Of a DNA stretch of 64,000 bases, positions 7,490 through 16,770 are shown one piece after another; the first letter of the stretch is position 1; every line of letters starts with the position of its first letter. The DNA lies in the NCBI RefSeq assembly GCF_900156575.1, contig NZ_FTNY01000002.1, positions 806,001 through 870,000 on the forward strand, in the 5' to 3' direction. Below the pieces are notes generated by a model that was given only the letters and a program-made list of their open reading frames with translations, did not search any database and had not been told where the DNA came from. The DNA comes from Chryseobacterium shigense. Lineage in GTDB: Bacteria > Bacteroidota > Bacteroidia > Flavobacteriales > Weeksellaceae. The position numbers and the translations under genes are program-made.

Positions 7490-10216
7490 TTAAAAATTAA
7501 AATTAAGTCTTGAGAACACATATCTTCCGTTTTGTCCAAACTGGGACGTAGAACGTGAATAAACGAACTGGTCATTGTTGGTAGAAGCAGGAAGGTTTTT
7601 GTCAGGATAAATATCAAAAAGATTGTTGACTCCTACCGTCAGGCCTATATTTTTTGTAAACTGATATCCTAAGGAAAGATCGGTAATGATCTTGTCTCCG
7701 ATCTGCTGATGTTCATTGAACCCTGTGATTCCGTCACCATTCGCATCAATCACGTCTGCGCCTGTGACTTTTCCGAAATAGGTATTTCTAAGATAAACCG
7801 TAGCATTTTTCCATGAAAGGGTATGAGATAAACTTGCTTTTACCCTTGGAACAGCTTCTTCCAGATACACTCTTGATTTCTCTGAAAAATAGATTTTCTC
7901 AAGATTCGGAGATTGTAAAAGCCCTGAAGAGTGAGTATCTCCAACTTTTCTAGTCTCGCTGATATTAGCCGCAAAACTGTTTTCCAATTTGAATCCTGAA
8001 AATCGTACATTGTGAGAAATCACAACATCCACTCCTTTGGTTTCCGTATCAATAGCGTTGGTGAAGAACTGAGCCCCATTCACTCCCTGGGCATCAAAAG
8101 CGGCCTGCGCAGCTGCCGGCACATCTGATCTTAAGAACTGATCGGTAAGAATGATTCGGTTATTAATTCTGGTAAAATATCCGTCCGCTGTAAAGGTCAG
8201 ACTTGCGGAAGGAATTCTGTAAGTAAATCCTACGCTGGCAGATTTAGACGTTTCCTGCTTTAGTTTTGGTATTTCCAGCAATCCTGCGATTTGTGAATCA
8301 TTGCTGAAGGTTCCCACTTCCAGAAGCTGGCTGTTCGTAAACAAAGTGGACGTTACATTGTAATAAATCTGATGGATAGACGGTGCTCTGAATCCTGTGG
8401 AACCTGCTAATCTTACATTAAAATTAGGTGCTACCTTGATTCTTGAAGCTAATTTATAGTTGAAAGTCGATCCAAAATCTGAATAGTTTTCATATCTGGC
8501 CGCAGCATCTACCAATAGCCAGTTAGTGAAATTAAATTCGACATCTGCATAAGCTGCTACTGCCTGTCTGTTTTTATCAATAGCATTCGCGGGTTTAAAT
8601 CCTCCGAAAACCTGTGATCCTCCCGGCAGTGCATTTCCAAAGAAATCGGTTGCTCTCGGGGTTGTATTATTCCATACATTTCCTGCGGCATCATAAGTGG
8701 TGTAAGAAGCTTCATCACCCTGCGTTATTTTGAAATTCTCATAACGATGTTCTGCTCCAAAAGCAACGTTGATTCCACTCCATACATCATATTTTTTAGA
8801 GAAATCCAAATTGATCGTGTTCTGAGAGAATCGTAAACCTCCTGCATTAAACTCATTCGGTGAGGCAAATCGTAAAGAGGTATTTCCCGTGTCCTGAATA
8901 TTATAATTGAATGAATTCTGTCCGAATGTATTGCTTAAATCGATATTCCAGCCGTTCCAGTTTCCTTTAATTCCGGCAGAAAGCGACAAATCCTGAATAT
9001 CGGTTCCGATCTGTGGAAGATACCCGTCCGGATACAATCCTGTAAAAGTTCTGCTCTGGTTGGGTTTTCTGTAAAATCCTCCTGAAGTTCCGTGTCTGAA
9101 GCTGTATCCCCCGAAAGAATATACTTTCCAGTCATCATTAATTGGAACTTCAATATTGGCAAAAAGCTGATGGTTGTTCAGTTTTGACTGTCCCACCTGC
9201 ATATTGAAATCTTTTCTGTTCAGTCCTCTGTAAGCCAGTTCCTGATCGGTAACATCTCCTTTTAAAAATCCCTGCAAAGCACTGATGGTATTGGCACCCT
9301 GGATTTGATTCTGAAGTTCCGGAGAAAAATAACTTACGCCCTGAGCATATTGATGAATATAATTAATAAGTTGCTGGGAATTCGGTACACTGTTTATATT
9401 CGAAAAAAGAGAAGATAAATTGACTCCGTCATTTTGAGCTCTTTTTTCAATGGCATTATAAGCATTATAGATGGATCCGCTTTCCGCCCCAGCTCTTGAC
9501 GTTGGATTTCTGAACTGTGAAGACCAGGTAATGTTATAGAAACCTCCTTTACTTCCGATCTTATTTCCATAATTCAGGTCAACCTGAATATTCTGTCCGT
9601 CAAAATTTCCTGTATGGTCATTAGCGGTAGGTGTTAGATTTCCGCCATAGCTTACCTGACCGGTAAGTTTACCAATATCTCTTTTCAGTTCAAGATTAAT
9701 AACGCCTGCAATAGCATCTGAACCATATTGCGCAGAAGCACCGTCACGCAGAACTTCAATTCTGTTTAAAGCAAATGAAGGAATGGAGTTCAGATCGGTT
9801 CCTACGGTTCCTCTTCCCGGTGTTCCGTTAACATTGACCAATGCTGAGGTGTGTCTTCTTTTTCCGTTAACCAAAACCAGCACCTGATCCGGGCCCAATC
9901 CTCTCAACTGAGCAGGATCCAAATGATCTGTTCCGTCTGAATTGGTTTGAATCGTTGAAGTGAAAGACGTGGCTACCGCATTCAAAATCTGTCCTATACT
10001 GGACTGCGGAAGAACTACGGATGTTTCTTTTATATTGAAGACATCCACAGGAACCGGGCTGTCTATTTTAGATCTGGCACCAGCTCTGGAGCCCAGCACC
10101 ACAACTTCTTCTACAGTATTGGTTTTTACACTGTCTTTTTCTTTTTCCTGGCCGAAAGCATAGGTTCCGAGGAAAAAAAGAACAGAAGCTGATACGATAG
10201 TCGTTTTATTTTTCAT
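7490..10216 (-). CDS. TonB-dependent outer-membrane receptor
   Basis: The protein has 908 residues. A signal peptide ends at GTYAFGQ (residue 23), and a TonB-box-like VEEVVVLGSR follows near residue 36. The plug domain (about 50-185) contains LRGLGPDQVLVLVNGKRR and RIEVLRDGASAQYGSDAIAG, both diagnostic. The rest is a 22-strand-barrel type region ending in the aromatic C-terminus RLNFNF, as expected for barrel insertion. It lacks the N-terminal carboxypeptidase-like domain of SusC proteins and has no SusD neighbour, so a siderophore, vitamin or other small ligand is more likely than a glycan. The ligand is not determinable. It is a single-gene unit with its own perfect promoter at 10256-10286. 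Confidence 0.92.
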   Translation of the reverse strand: MKNKTTIVSASVLFFLGTYAFGQEKEKDSVKTNTVEEVVVLGSRAGARSKIDSPVPVDVFNIKETSVVLPQSSIGQILNAVATSFTSTIQTNSDGTDHLDPAQLRGLGPDQVLVLVNGKRRHTSALVNVNGTPGRGTVGTDLNSIPSFALNRIEVLRDGASAQYGSDAIAGVINLELKRDIGKLTGQVSYGGNLTPTANDHTGNFDGQNIQVDLNYGNKIGSKGGFYNITWSSQFRNPTSRAGAESGSIYNAYNAIEKRAQNDGVNLSSLFSNINSVPNSQQLINYIHQYAQGVSYFSPELQNQIQGANTISALQGFLKGDVTDQELAYRGLNRKDFNMQVGQSKLNNHQLFANIEVPINDDWKVYSFGGYSFRHGTSGGFYRKPNQSRTFTGLYPDGYLPQIGTDIQDLSLSAGIKGNWNGWNIDLSNTFGQNSFNYNIQDTGNTSLRFASPNEFNAGGLRFSQNTINLDFSKKYDVWSGINVAFGAEHRYENFKITQGDEASYTTYDAAGNVWNNTTPRATDFFGNALPGGSQVFGGFKPANAIDKNRQAVAAYADVEFNFTNWLLVDAAARYENYSDFGSTFNYKLASRIKVAPNFNVRLAGSTGFRAPSIHQIYYNVTSTLFTNSQLLEVGTFSNDSQIAGLLEIPKLKQETSKSASVGFTYRIPSASLTFTADGYFTRINNRIILTDQFLRSDVPAAAQAAFDAQGVNGAQFFTNAIDTETKGVDVVISHNVRFSGFKLENSFAANISETRKVGDTHSSGLLQSPNLEKIYFSEKSRVYLEEAVPRVKASLSHTLSWKNATVYLRNTYFGKVTGADVIDANGDGITGFNEHQQIGDKIITDLSLGYQFTKNIGLTVGVNNLFDIYPDKNLPASTNNDQFVYSRSTSQFGQNGRYVFSRLNFNF

Positions 10217-10255
10217 ACCCTTATATCAATTTATAGTTTATGTTTTTTTGAGTGG

Positions 10256-10286
10256 CAAATGTAAAACTAATTCATTAGTCTACAAA
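10256..10286 (-). promoter_or_regulatory. promoter of the TonB-dependent receptor
   Basis: On the minus strand, TTTG (10283-10286) is followed by exactly 19 bases and TACATTTG (10256-10263). This is a full match to the Bacteroidota promoter consensus, about 40 bases before the start codon at 10216. No Fur-box-like palindrome was recognised over it. Confidence 0.82.
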
Positions 10287-10440
10287 ATTAATAGACTTTA
10301 ATTTTATGAAATTTTAAGATAGTTTTGATCTATTGCTGTTTTAAAACACGACTGACACCAATATCTTCACAAATGACACTAAAGCTTAAAATACATTCGT
10401 GTGATTCGTCAAAAACATTTGTGCTATCTGTGTTTAAACA
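10287..10440. other. spacer with decayed repeat words
   Basis: No gene is seen. The segment at about 10388-10440 has two similar phrases, ATTCGTGTGATTCGTC and ATTTGTGCTATCTGTG, which look like a decayed dispersed repeat. Nothing else is recognisable. Confidence 0.35.
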
Positions 10441-10444
10441 AAAA

Positions 10445-10472
10445 AAAACGGACTCCAAACAGAATCCGTTTT
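10445..10472 (-). terminator. terminator of uvrD
   Basis: A stem pairs AAAACGGACTC with GAATCCGTTTT (one G-T pair) around a short loop. On the minus strand it is followed by a run of eight T. It lies 40 bases past the helicase stop codon. Confidence 0.82.
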
Positions 10473-10512
10473 AAACTATGACAATCAGCATTTTCGCTGA
10501 AAGAATATCGTA

Positions 10513-12843
10513 TTATATTTTTGTCAGTTTAGCATACTTCAGGATGAGGTTTTTCTCCCCTTCATGAATGAAAATCACTTTGGCTTTGATGTTCTGCGGA
10601 TCTGTACCATCCAGGAAAGAAACCTCGCCAATTCCGAAACGATCATGTCTTACTTTATCTCCAACTTCAATGTCCTGGGAAGAAGCTCCGCTTGGATTGA
10701 TAATTTTCGCTGTACTGACCGGTTTTAATTTTCTGACTTCTGGTGCAGGTTTTGAAGTATCTCCTTTGTCAATGGTTTTCTTTTCAACTCTCCTGAACGC
10801 TTTTTGTTCCGATGGGTGTTCATCAAAAATATTGGACTTGATTCCGGTATTATTGATAAATCTCTTTTCTAGAACAGGGTTTAAAAATTCAATATACTGA
10901 TCATCAATTTCACTTAAGAATCTTGAAGGTTCGGCATCGGTGATCTTTCCCCACTGGAAACGGGAAACGGCATAAGAGAAAAAGACTTGCTTTTCCGCTC
11001 TTGTAAGAGCCACATAAAACAGACGTCTTTCTTCCTCAAGGTCTTCTCTCGTCGCAGAACTCATAAAGCTCGGGAAAAGGTTCTCCTCAAGACCAACAAG
11101 GTGGACTACCGGAAATTCCAGACCTTTCGATAAGTGAATGGTCATTAGCGAAACCATATCTTCTTCTAAATTTTTATCCTGAGTATCTGCAGAAAGGGCA
11201 ATATTCTCAAGGAAATTCGGAAGACTCGGATCTCCGTCTTCCAGCTGAATCTGCTCTTCAATGAATCCCTGCATAGAGTTCATCAATTCCTGAACGTTCT
11301 CTACACGGGAAATTCCCTCCGGAGTCTGGTCATCTTTTAAGAATTTGATCAATCCGGTACGTTTGGCAACTTCCATGGCAACACTGTAAGCCGTATCGGT
11401 TTTCAGTAATACCTGGAAAGCTTTGATCATGGACCAGAAATCATTCAGTTTGGTTAAAACACCGTTATTCAGACCCAATTGAGGGGCATATTGCGGCAGA
11501 TTATCCAATACCTGAGAGATGGTTACATTATGAGAATCGGCAAAAACGATCAGTTTATTCTGGGTGGTTTCTCCAATTCCTCTTGTCGGATAATTAATGA
11601 TTCTCATCAATGCTTCTGAATCGTTTTCATTGACCAGAAGACGCAGATAAGCGATAAGGTCTTTTACTTCTTTTCTCTGATAGAAAGAAAGTCCTCCGTA
11701 CACTTTGTACGGAATATTTTTACGTCTCAGTGCATCTTCAAATGCTCTGGTCTGTGAGTTGGTTCTGTATAAAATAGCAAAATCGCTGTATTTTCTCTGA
11801 TCGGTATTTCTGAGCTCCCAGATATTTCCGGCTACGAAATTGGCTTCATCAGCATCGGAAAGTGAGCGGTATATTTTTATTTTATCGCCTTCTTCGTTAT
11901 CACTGAAAACATTCTTTTTAAACTGCTGAAGGTTTTTTGAAATGACAACATTGGCAGCATTCACAATGTTTTGAGTAGATCGGTAATTCTGTTCCAGGGA
12001 AACCGTTATTGCATCCGGATAATCTTTCTTAAAGTTTAAGATGTTATAGATATTCGCCCCACGGAAGGAATAGATGGACTGAGCGTCATCTCCTACCACA
12101 CAGATATTTTCAAACTTTGAAGCCAGTGCTTTTACGATAAGATACTGGGAATGGTTGGTATCCTGGTACTCATCTACCATGATGTATCTGAATCTGTCCT
12201 GATATTTGGCCAGTACTTCCGGAAAACGGGTCAGCAATTCATTGGTTTTTAACAATAAATCATCAAAATCCATCGCTCCGTTTTTGAAACAGGCATCTAC
12301 ATACCGCTGGTAGATCTGCCCGATGAATTTCATATTTGCCTTTTCATCAGCCTCCATCAATTCAGGATTGTTGAAATAAGCTTTTACCGTGATCAGGTTG
12401 TTTTTATAAGTCGAAATTCTTGCCTGAACTTTTTTGGGTTTATAGAGATCGGCATCGATATTCATGTCTTTCAAAACTTTTCTGATCACATTCAGGGCAT
12501 CCTGCATATCATAGATGGTAAAATTGGACGGATATCCCAGATAATGGCCTTCAATCCTAAGAATTCTTGCGAAAACGGAGTGAAAGGTTCCCATCCATAA
12601 GCTTCTTGCATTGCTATCCCCTACCACTTTTGCGATACGGTCTTTCATTTCGCGGGCGGCTTTGTTGGTAAACGTCAGCGCCAGGATATTGAAAGGGTCC
12701 ACCCCGTTATAGATCAGGTGAGCAATACGCATGGTCAGCACACGCGTTTTTCCGGAACCGGCTCCTGCAAGTACCATCAAAGGTCCCTGTAGAGAGGTAA
12801 CGGCTTCATATTGTGATTCATTGAGTCCTTTCAGATAATCCAT
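10513..12843 (-). CDS. uvrD: ATP-dependent DNA helicase UvrD/PcrA (SF1)
   Basis: A 3'-5' DNA helicase used in nucleotide excision and mismatch repair and in replication-fork maintenance. The 776-residue protein has all SF1 motifs: Walker A VLAGAGSGKT near the N-terminus, motif II DEYQDTN, motif III VGDDAQSIYSFRGA, motif IV EQNYRST, motif V LMTIHLSKGLEF and motif VI FYVALTRAEK. The C-terminal GDKVRHDRFGIGEV is the PcrA Tudor-like domain that contacts RNA polymerase in relatives. I choose ATG 12843 (MDYLKGLNESQ) because a perfect promoter lies at 12867-12897; an upstream in-frame ATG at 12891 would fall inside that promoter. Confidence 0.95.
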   Translation of the reverse strand: MDYLKGLNESQYEAVTSLQGPLMVLAGAGSGKTRVLTMRIAHLIYNGVDPFNILALTFTNKAAREMKDRIAKVVGDSNARSLWMGTFHSVFARILRIEGHYLGYPSNFTIYDMQDALNVIRKVLKDMNIDADLYKPKKVQARISTYKNNLITVKAYFNNPELMEADEKANMKFIGQIYQRYVDACFKNGAMDFDDLLLKTNELLTRFPEVLAKYQDRFRYIMVDEYQDTNHSQYLIVKALASKFENICVVGDDAQSIYSFRGANIYNILNFKKDYPDAITVSLEQNYRSTQNIVNAANVVISKNLQQFKKNVFSDNEEGDKIKIYRSLSDADEANFVAGNIWELRNTDQRKYSDFAILYRTNSQTRAFEDALRRKNIPYKVYGGLSFYQRKEVKDLIAYLRLLVNENDSEALMRIINYPTRGIGETTQNKLIVFADSHNVTISQVLDNLPQYAPQLGLNNGVLTKLNDFWSMIKAFQVLLKTDTAYSVAMEVAKRTGLIKFLKDDQTPEGISRVENVQELMNSMQGFIEEQIQLEDGDPSLPNFLENIALSADTQDKNLEEDMVSLMTIHLSKGLEFPVVHLVGLEENLFPSFMSSATREDLEEERRLFYVALTRAEKQVFFSYAVSRFQWGKITDAEPSRFLSEIDDQYIEFLNPVLEKRFINNTGIKSNIFDEHPSEQKAFRRVEKKTIDKGDTSKPAPEVRKLKPVSTAKIINPSGASSQDIEVGDKVRHDRFGIGEVSFLDGTDPQNIKAKVIFIHEGEKNLILKYAKLTKI

Positions 12844-12866
12844 ACTGCAAAAAAATTTTGGGAACA

Positions 12867-12897
12867 CAAAATTAATGTATTCAAAGGACAATTCAAA
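12867..12897 (-). promoter_or_regulatory. promoter of uvrD
   Basis: On the minus strand, TTTG (12894-12897), 19 bases, then TAATTTTG (12867-12874). It matches the consensus exactly and predicts a leader of about 18 bases before the start at 12843. It also decides the start codon choice. Confidence 0.82.
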
Positions 12898-12919
12898 TTA
12901 TGAGTTTAATTTATAGAAA

Positions 12920-12947
12920 GTAAAAAAATTAGGCAGGGTATCCTGCC
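12920..12947 (-). terminator. minus-strand terminator behind a small broken gene
   Basis: GGCAGG and CCTGCC (12932-12947) form a 6-bp GC-rich stem with a 4-base loop. On the minus strand it is followed by TAATTTTTTTAC. It lies 14 bases past the stop of the small reading frame at 12962 and upstream of the uvrD promoter, so something is or was transcribed here on the minus strand. Confidence 0.6.
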
Positions 12948-12961
12948 GGGTCAGAATAGGT

Positions 12962-13116
12962 TTAATCATTGAAATTTTTCGTCACCGCCTTCATCGGATA
13001 AACAGCTCTTTTATTCGACTCTTTTCTGCATTTTTTCAATCCGTCCTTATCAATGATTTCCTGTGCCCGCAGTAAAAAAGGGAGAAAAGAAAAATGAAAG
13101 GGTAATACATTCTCAT
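12962..13116 (-). pseudogene. possible frameshifted small secreted protein
   Basis: In one frame, from ATG 13116 or 13110, the sequence reads a signal-like MYYPFIFLFSLF. In the next frame it continues as LLRAQEIIDKDGLKKC and on to YPMKAVTKNFND, ending at 12962. Joined, these give a signal peptide with an Ala-Gln cleavage site plus a short Lys-rich mature part of about 35 residues. The switch point coincides with a homopolymer of six A on the plus strand (13074-13079). A proper terminator follows. It could be a decayed gene, a sequencing error or chance; no family is recognised. A single-frame reading from ATG 13147 (61 residues) is an alternative. Confidence 0.35.
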
Positions 13117-13226
13117 GGCGGAGTTCAATCGTTTTACAAATAAACAAAAATTAAAAAAAATGTACTCTAAATATGTAACAAATACCCTGTTTCTCCTACT
13201 AATTGATACAAAACAATTTCTACTTT

Positions 13227-14540
13227 ATGAAAAAGCGACTTCTTTCTGTGGCAGCAGCATCTTTCTTCGGAATGGTCCTGAATGCACAGCAAATTAAATT
13301 CGAAGAGTATGACCTGCCAAACGGCCTTCACGTAATTCTTCATCAGGATAATTCTGCACCGGTAGTGACTACAGGGGTAATGTACCATGTAGGAGCAAAG
13401 GATGAAGTAAAGGGAAGAACAGGTTTTGCGCACTTCTTCGAACACCTTTTATTTGAAGGAACCCCTAACATCAAAAGAGGGGAATGGTTTAAGATCGTTT
13501 CTTCAAACGGAGGTCAAAATAACGCTAACACGACGAATGACCGAACGTATTATTATGAAACATTCCCTTCCAACAACGAACAGCTGGGTCTTTGGATGGA
13601 AGCTGAAAGAATGCGTCACGCGGTCATCAATCAGGTGGGAGTAGATACTCAGAGAGAGGTTGTAAAAGAGGAAAAAAGATTAAGAATGGACAACCAGCCT
13701 TATGGAAACCTTTTCCCGACTATTCAGAAAAATCTATTTACGAATCACCCGTACAACTGGCCTACCATCGGTTCTATGGAAGATCTTAACTCTGCTAAGC
13801 TTGAAGAGTTCCAGGCTTTCTACAAAAAATACTACGTTCCGAACAACGCTACATTAGTGGTTGCAGGAGATATCAAGCCTGAACAGACTAAAAAGTGGAT
13901 TCAGGAGTATTACGGAGGCATTCAGAAAGGAACGCTTTATCCGAAAGATTTCCCGAAAGATGCTCCTATCACTCAGGAAAAAGAAGTTACGGCTACCGAT
14001 CCTAACATTCAGCTTCCTGCGTATATTTTTGCGTACAGAACTCCGGCTAACAAAGAAAAAGATGCTTATGTTCTGGATATGCTTTCTTCCTATCTGAGCA
14101 ACGGTAAATCTTCTGTATTATACAAAAAATTAGTTGATCAGGATAAGAAAGCACTTGCTGTACAGGCTTTCAACCAGGGTCTTGAAGATTACAGTATTTT
14201 CGCATTCTTTGCGATCCCGATGGGACAGACAACAAAACAGACTTTACAGGCTGACATTGATGCTGAAATCAAAAAGCTTCAGACAGGGCTGATCTCTGAG
14301 GAGGATTATCAGAAACTTCAAAACCAGTATGAGAATCAGTTCGTGAATGCCAATTCGAGCATTCAGGGAATTGCTGCTTCACTGGCAACCAACCACGTAT
14401 TAATGGGTAATACCAATTTGATCAATAAAGAAATTGACATCTACAGATCAATCACAAGACAGGATCTGCAAAACGCGGCTAAAAAGTATTTGAATTCCAA
14501 TCAAAGAGTAATCATCAATTACGTTCCTGAAAAAAAGTAG
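13227..14540 (+). CDS. M16 zinc metallopeptidase (catalytic subunit type)
   Basis: The protein has 437 residues and is exported: the signal peptide MKKRLLSVAAASFFGMVLNA is cut near AQ. The inverted zinc motif HFFEH (residues 69-73) is complete, with the third ligand Glu at about 148-149 in VVKEEKRL, and NTTNDRTYYYETFP is a typical substrate-chamber segment. M16B enzymes cleave peptides inside a clamshell chamber formed by two subunits. The following gene encodes an M16 relative without the zinc motif, so the pair probably forms the heterodimer in the periplasm. I use ATG 13227, since an ATG 24 bases upstream would put charged and polar residues in front of the signal peptide. Confidence 0.9.
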   Translation: MKKRLLSVAAASFFGMVLNAQQIKFEEYDLPNGLHVILHQDNSAPVVTTGVMYHVGAKDEVKGRTGFAHFFEHLLFEGTPNIKRGEWFKIVSSNGGQNNANTTNDRTYYYETFPSNNEQLGLWMEAERMRHAVINQVGVDTQREVVKEEKRLRMDNQPYGNLFPTIQKNLFTNHPYNWPTIGSMEDLNSAKLEEFQAFYKKYYVPNNATLVVAGDIKPEQTKKWIQEYYGGIQKGTLYPKDFPKDAPITQEKEVTATDPNIQLPAYIFAYRTPANKEKDAYVLDMLSSYLSNGKSSVLYKKLVDQDKKALAVQAFNQGLEDYSIFAFFAIPMGQTTKQTLQADIDAEIKKLQTGLISEEDYQKLQNQYENQFVNANSSIQGIAASLATNHVLMGNTNLINKEIDIYRSITRQDLQNAAKKYLNSNQRVIINYVPEKK

Positions 14541-14593
14541 TCATTTAAAACTTTCAGGTTTAAAAAATGATTATTAAAATTAAATTTTTACAA

Positions 14594-16639
14594 ATGAAAA
14601 AGCAATTAACATATATAGCTGCAGCGTTTTTTTTCGCAGGAACGATTTCAGCACAAAAAATTGATCTTAACGCAATGCCGAAACCGGGACCTACTCCTGC
14701 GATCAACATTGCCAAGCCAAAAACTTTTCAACTGAGCAATGGTCTTACGGTAATGGTTGTGGAAAACAATAAATTACCTAGAGTCAACACAACCCTTTCT
14801 ATGGACAGACCTCCATTCAACGAAGGAAGCGTAGCTGGTGTAAGCTCTATCATGGCTGAACAGTTTGAAAACGGAACAACCAATGTAAGCAAAGAGGATT
14901 TCAACAAAAAAGTAGATTATCTGGGAGCTAACCTAAGCTTTTCTTCAAATGGTGCTTTTGCTAACTCTCTTTCAAAATATTTCCCGGAAGTACTAAGCTT
15001 AATGGCAGACGCGATCATCAATCCTAAATTCTCTGCCGAAGAAATTCAGAACTCAAAAGAAAGAGCTTTAGAGGGATTGAAATCTGAAGAGAAAAATGCT
15101 TCTGCAATTGCCTCCAAGGTTTCCAATGCCTTAATGTATGGTAAAAATACATCAAGAGGAGAATTTGAAACTGTAGCGTCTATCAACAAAATTCAATTGG
15201 CTGACGTACAAAATGTTTATAAAAAATATTACGCTCCGGACAATGCTTATTTGGTAATTGTAGGTGATGTGAAATTTGACCAGGTAAAATCATTGGTTGA
15301 AAAAGCGTTCAGTGGATGGAAAAAGGCTAACACGCCTATCGTTCCTCTTGAACCATCAGCTAATGTTGCTAAAACTGAAATTAATATTGTAGATGTACCT
15401 TCTGCGGTGCAGTCTGTAGTTTCAGTGAACAACCTGAACAATCTTAAAATGAAAGATCCTAACTATTTCGCAGCTACGATGGCCAACTACATCCTGGGCG
15501 GAGGCGGTGAAGCGAGACTTTTCATGAATCTTCGTGAGAAAAACGGATTTACATACGGAGCATACTCAAGCCTGAGTGCAGATAAATATTCTTCTGATTT
15601 CTCTGCCACTGCAAGTGTGAGAAACGAGGTGACGGATAAAGCAGTTAAGGAATTCATGAATGAACTTAATGCCATTACTACGGTAAAACCTGAAGAACTG
15701 GAAAATGCAAAAGCTAAACTGAAAGGTTCTTTCATCATGTCATTAGAGAAACCTGAAACCATTGCAAAATTTGCTTTAAATCAAAAAGTTCAGGACCTCC
15801 CTTCTGATTTCTATACCAATTACTTAAAATCAATTGATAAAGTAACGGCGGCAGATATTTCCAATGCTGCAAAAGCTAACATTTTACCTAACCAAAGCAG
15901 AATTTTTATCGCTGGTAAAGCTGCTGATATTTCTGAAGGACTGGAAAAATTAGGATATCCTGTAAAATATTTTGATAAAGAAGCCAATCCGGTTACCAAA
16001 CCAACTGCACAAAAGGTGGATGCCGCTGTGAGTGTTTCTTCTATCGCTGATAAATACATCAACGCCATTGGAGGAAAGGCTAATATTGCCAAGATTACCT
16101 CTTTTGTGATGAACGCCTCGATGTCAATGCAAGGTCAGAATATTGATTTTAAAATCTCTAAGGCTCAAGGCGGTAAAGAATTAACCACCGTAACTGCAAT
16201 GGGACAGGTTGTTCAGAAGCAGGTTTTTGACGGAAAGCAGGGGTATTCCGAGCAAATGGGTCAGAAAGTTGAGATGAAGCCAGAACAAATCGCTGAAAAA
16301 CTTAAAAACACTGAACTTTTTGAAGAACTTGGTTTTGCAAAATCTCAGGATTATAAAGTGGCCGGAATTGAAAAAATCGGTGGTGAAGATTCTTATGTGA
16401 TTAAAGGAAAAGACACTACTTACTATTACAGTGTAAGCACAGGCCTGAAAACCGGAGAAACCAAAACGGTAAAAGCACAGGGACAGGAAATCACAGTGCC
16501 TACGACCTTCTCTAATTATAAAGAGGTAAATGGCGTAAAAATGCCATTCACCATCTCGATTAATCAAATGGGTATGGACATGACAATGACTGTAAAATCA
16601 TACGATGTGAATCAGGCTAAAGATGCTGATTTTAAATAA
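14594..16639 (+). CDS. M16 peptidase-like partner with C-terminal LolA-like domain
   Basis: This 681-residue protein has a signal peptide ending at GTISAQ. Residues about 30-470 are two M16 domains, but the HXXEH position reads MAEQFEN, so zinc binding is lost. The conserved REKNGFTYGAYS in the second domain is retained, as in the non-catalytic subunit of M16B pairs that supplies substrate-binding residues. The last ~200 residues (from SIADKYINAIGGKANIAKI) look like a LolA/outer-membrane lipoprotein-sorting-like beta domain, with repeated beta segments. It lies 53 bases after the catalytic gene and ends at a strong terminator. I use ATG 14594 to give a proper signal peptide. Confidence 0.88.
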   Translation: MKKQLTYIAAAFFFAGTISAQKIDLNAMPKPGPTPAINIAKPKTFQLSNGLTVMVVENNKLPRVNTTLSMDRPPFNEGSVAGVSSIMAEQFENGTTNVSKEDFNKKVDYLGANLSFSSNGAFANSLSKYFPEVLSLMADAIINPKFSAEEIQNSKERALEGLKSEEKNASAIASKVSNALMYGKNTSRGEFETVASINKIQLADVQNVYKKYYAPDNAYLVIVGDVKFDQVKSLVEKAFSGWKKANTPIVPLEPSANVAKTEINIVDVPSAVQSVVSVNNLNNLKMKDPNYFAATMANYILGGGGEARLFMNLREKNGFTYGAYSSLSADKYSSDFSATASVRNEVTDKAVKEFMNELNAITTVKPEELENAKAKLKGSFIMSLEKPETIAKFALNQKVQDLPSDFYTNYLKSIDKVTAADISNAAKANILPNQSRIFIAGKAADISEGLEKLGYPVKYFDKEANPVTKPTAQKVDAAVSVSSIADKYINAIGGKANIAKITSFVMNASMSMQGQNIDFKISKAQGGKELTTVTAMGQVVQKQVFDGKQGYSEQMGQKVEMKPEQIAEKLKNTELFEELGFAKSQDYKVAGIEKIGGEDSYVIKGKDTTYYYSVSTGLKTGETKTVKAQGQEITVPTTFSNYKEVNGVKMPFTISINQMGMDMTMTVKSYDVNQAKDADFK

Positions 16640-16658
16640 AAACACTGTTTATTACAGA

Positions 16659-16690
16659 AAAAACGGCAGCATGGGCTGCCGTTTTTATTT
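16659..16690 (+). terminator. terminator of the M16 pair
   Basis: A perfect 12-bp stem AAAAACGGCAGC / GCTGCCGTTTTT (16659-16670, 16675-16686) with an ATGG loop is followed by more T-rich sequence, 19 bases past the stop. Confidence 0.92.
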
Positions 16691-16714
16691 TTAATAACAT
16701 TTACGATGATCTTC

Positions 16715-16745
16715 TTTGTCATTCGATAAAAAAAGATTAAATTTG
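16715..16745 (+). promoter_or_regulatory. promoter of secG
   Basis: TTTG (16715-16718), exactly 19 bases, then TAAATTTG (16738-16745). It matches the Bacteroidota consensus and leaves a leader of about 20 bases before the secG start. Confidence 0.82.
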
Positions 16746-16770
16746 CCCATTCAAAAAGATATCAAAATTA

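Noticed and set aside
12844..12891. Upstream start of uvrD at 12891
   Set aside because: The extra 16 residues would be encoded across a perfect promoter, and the family N-terminus matches the start at 12843.
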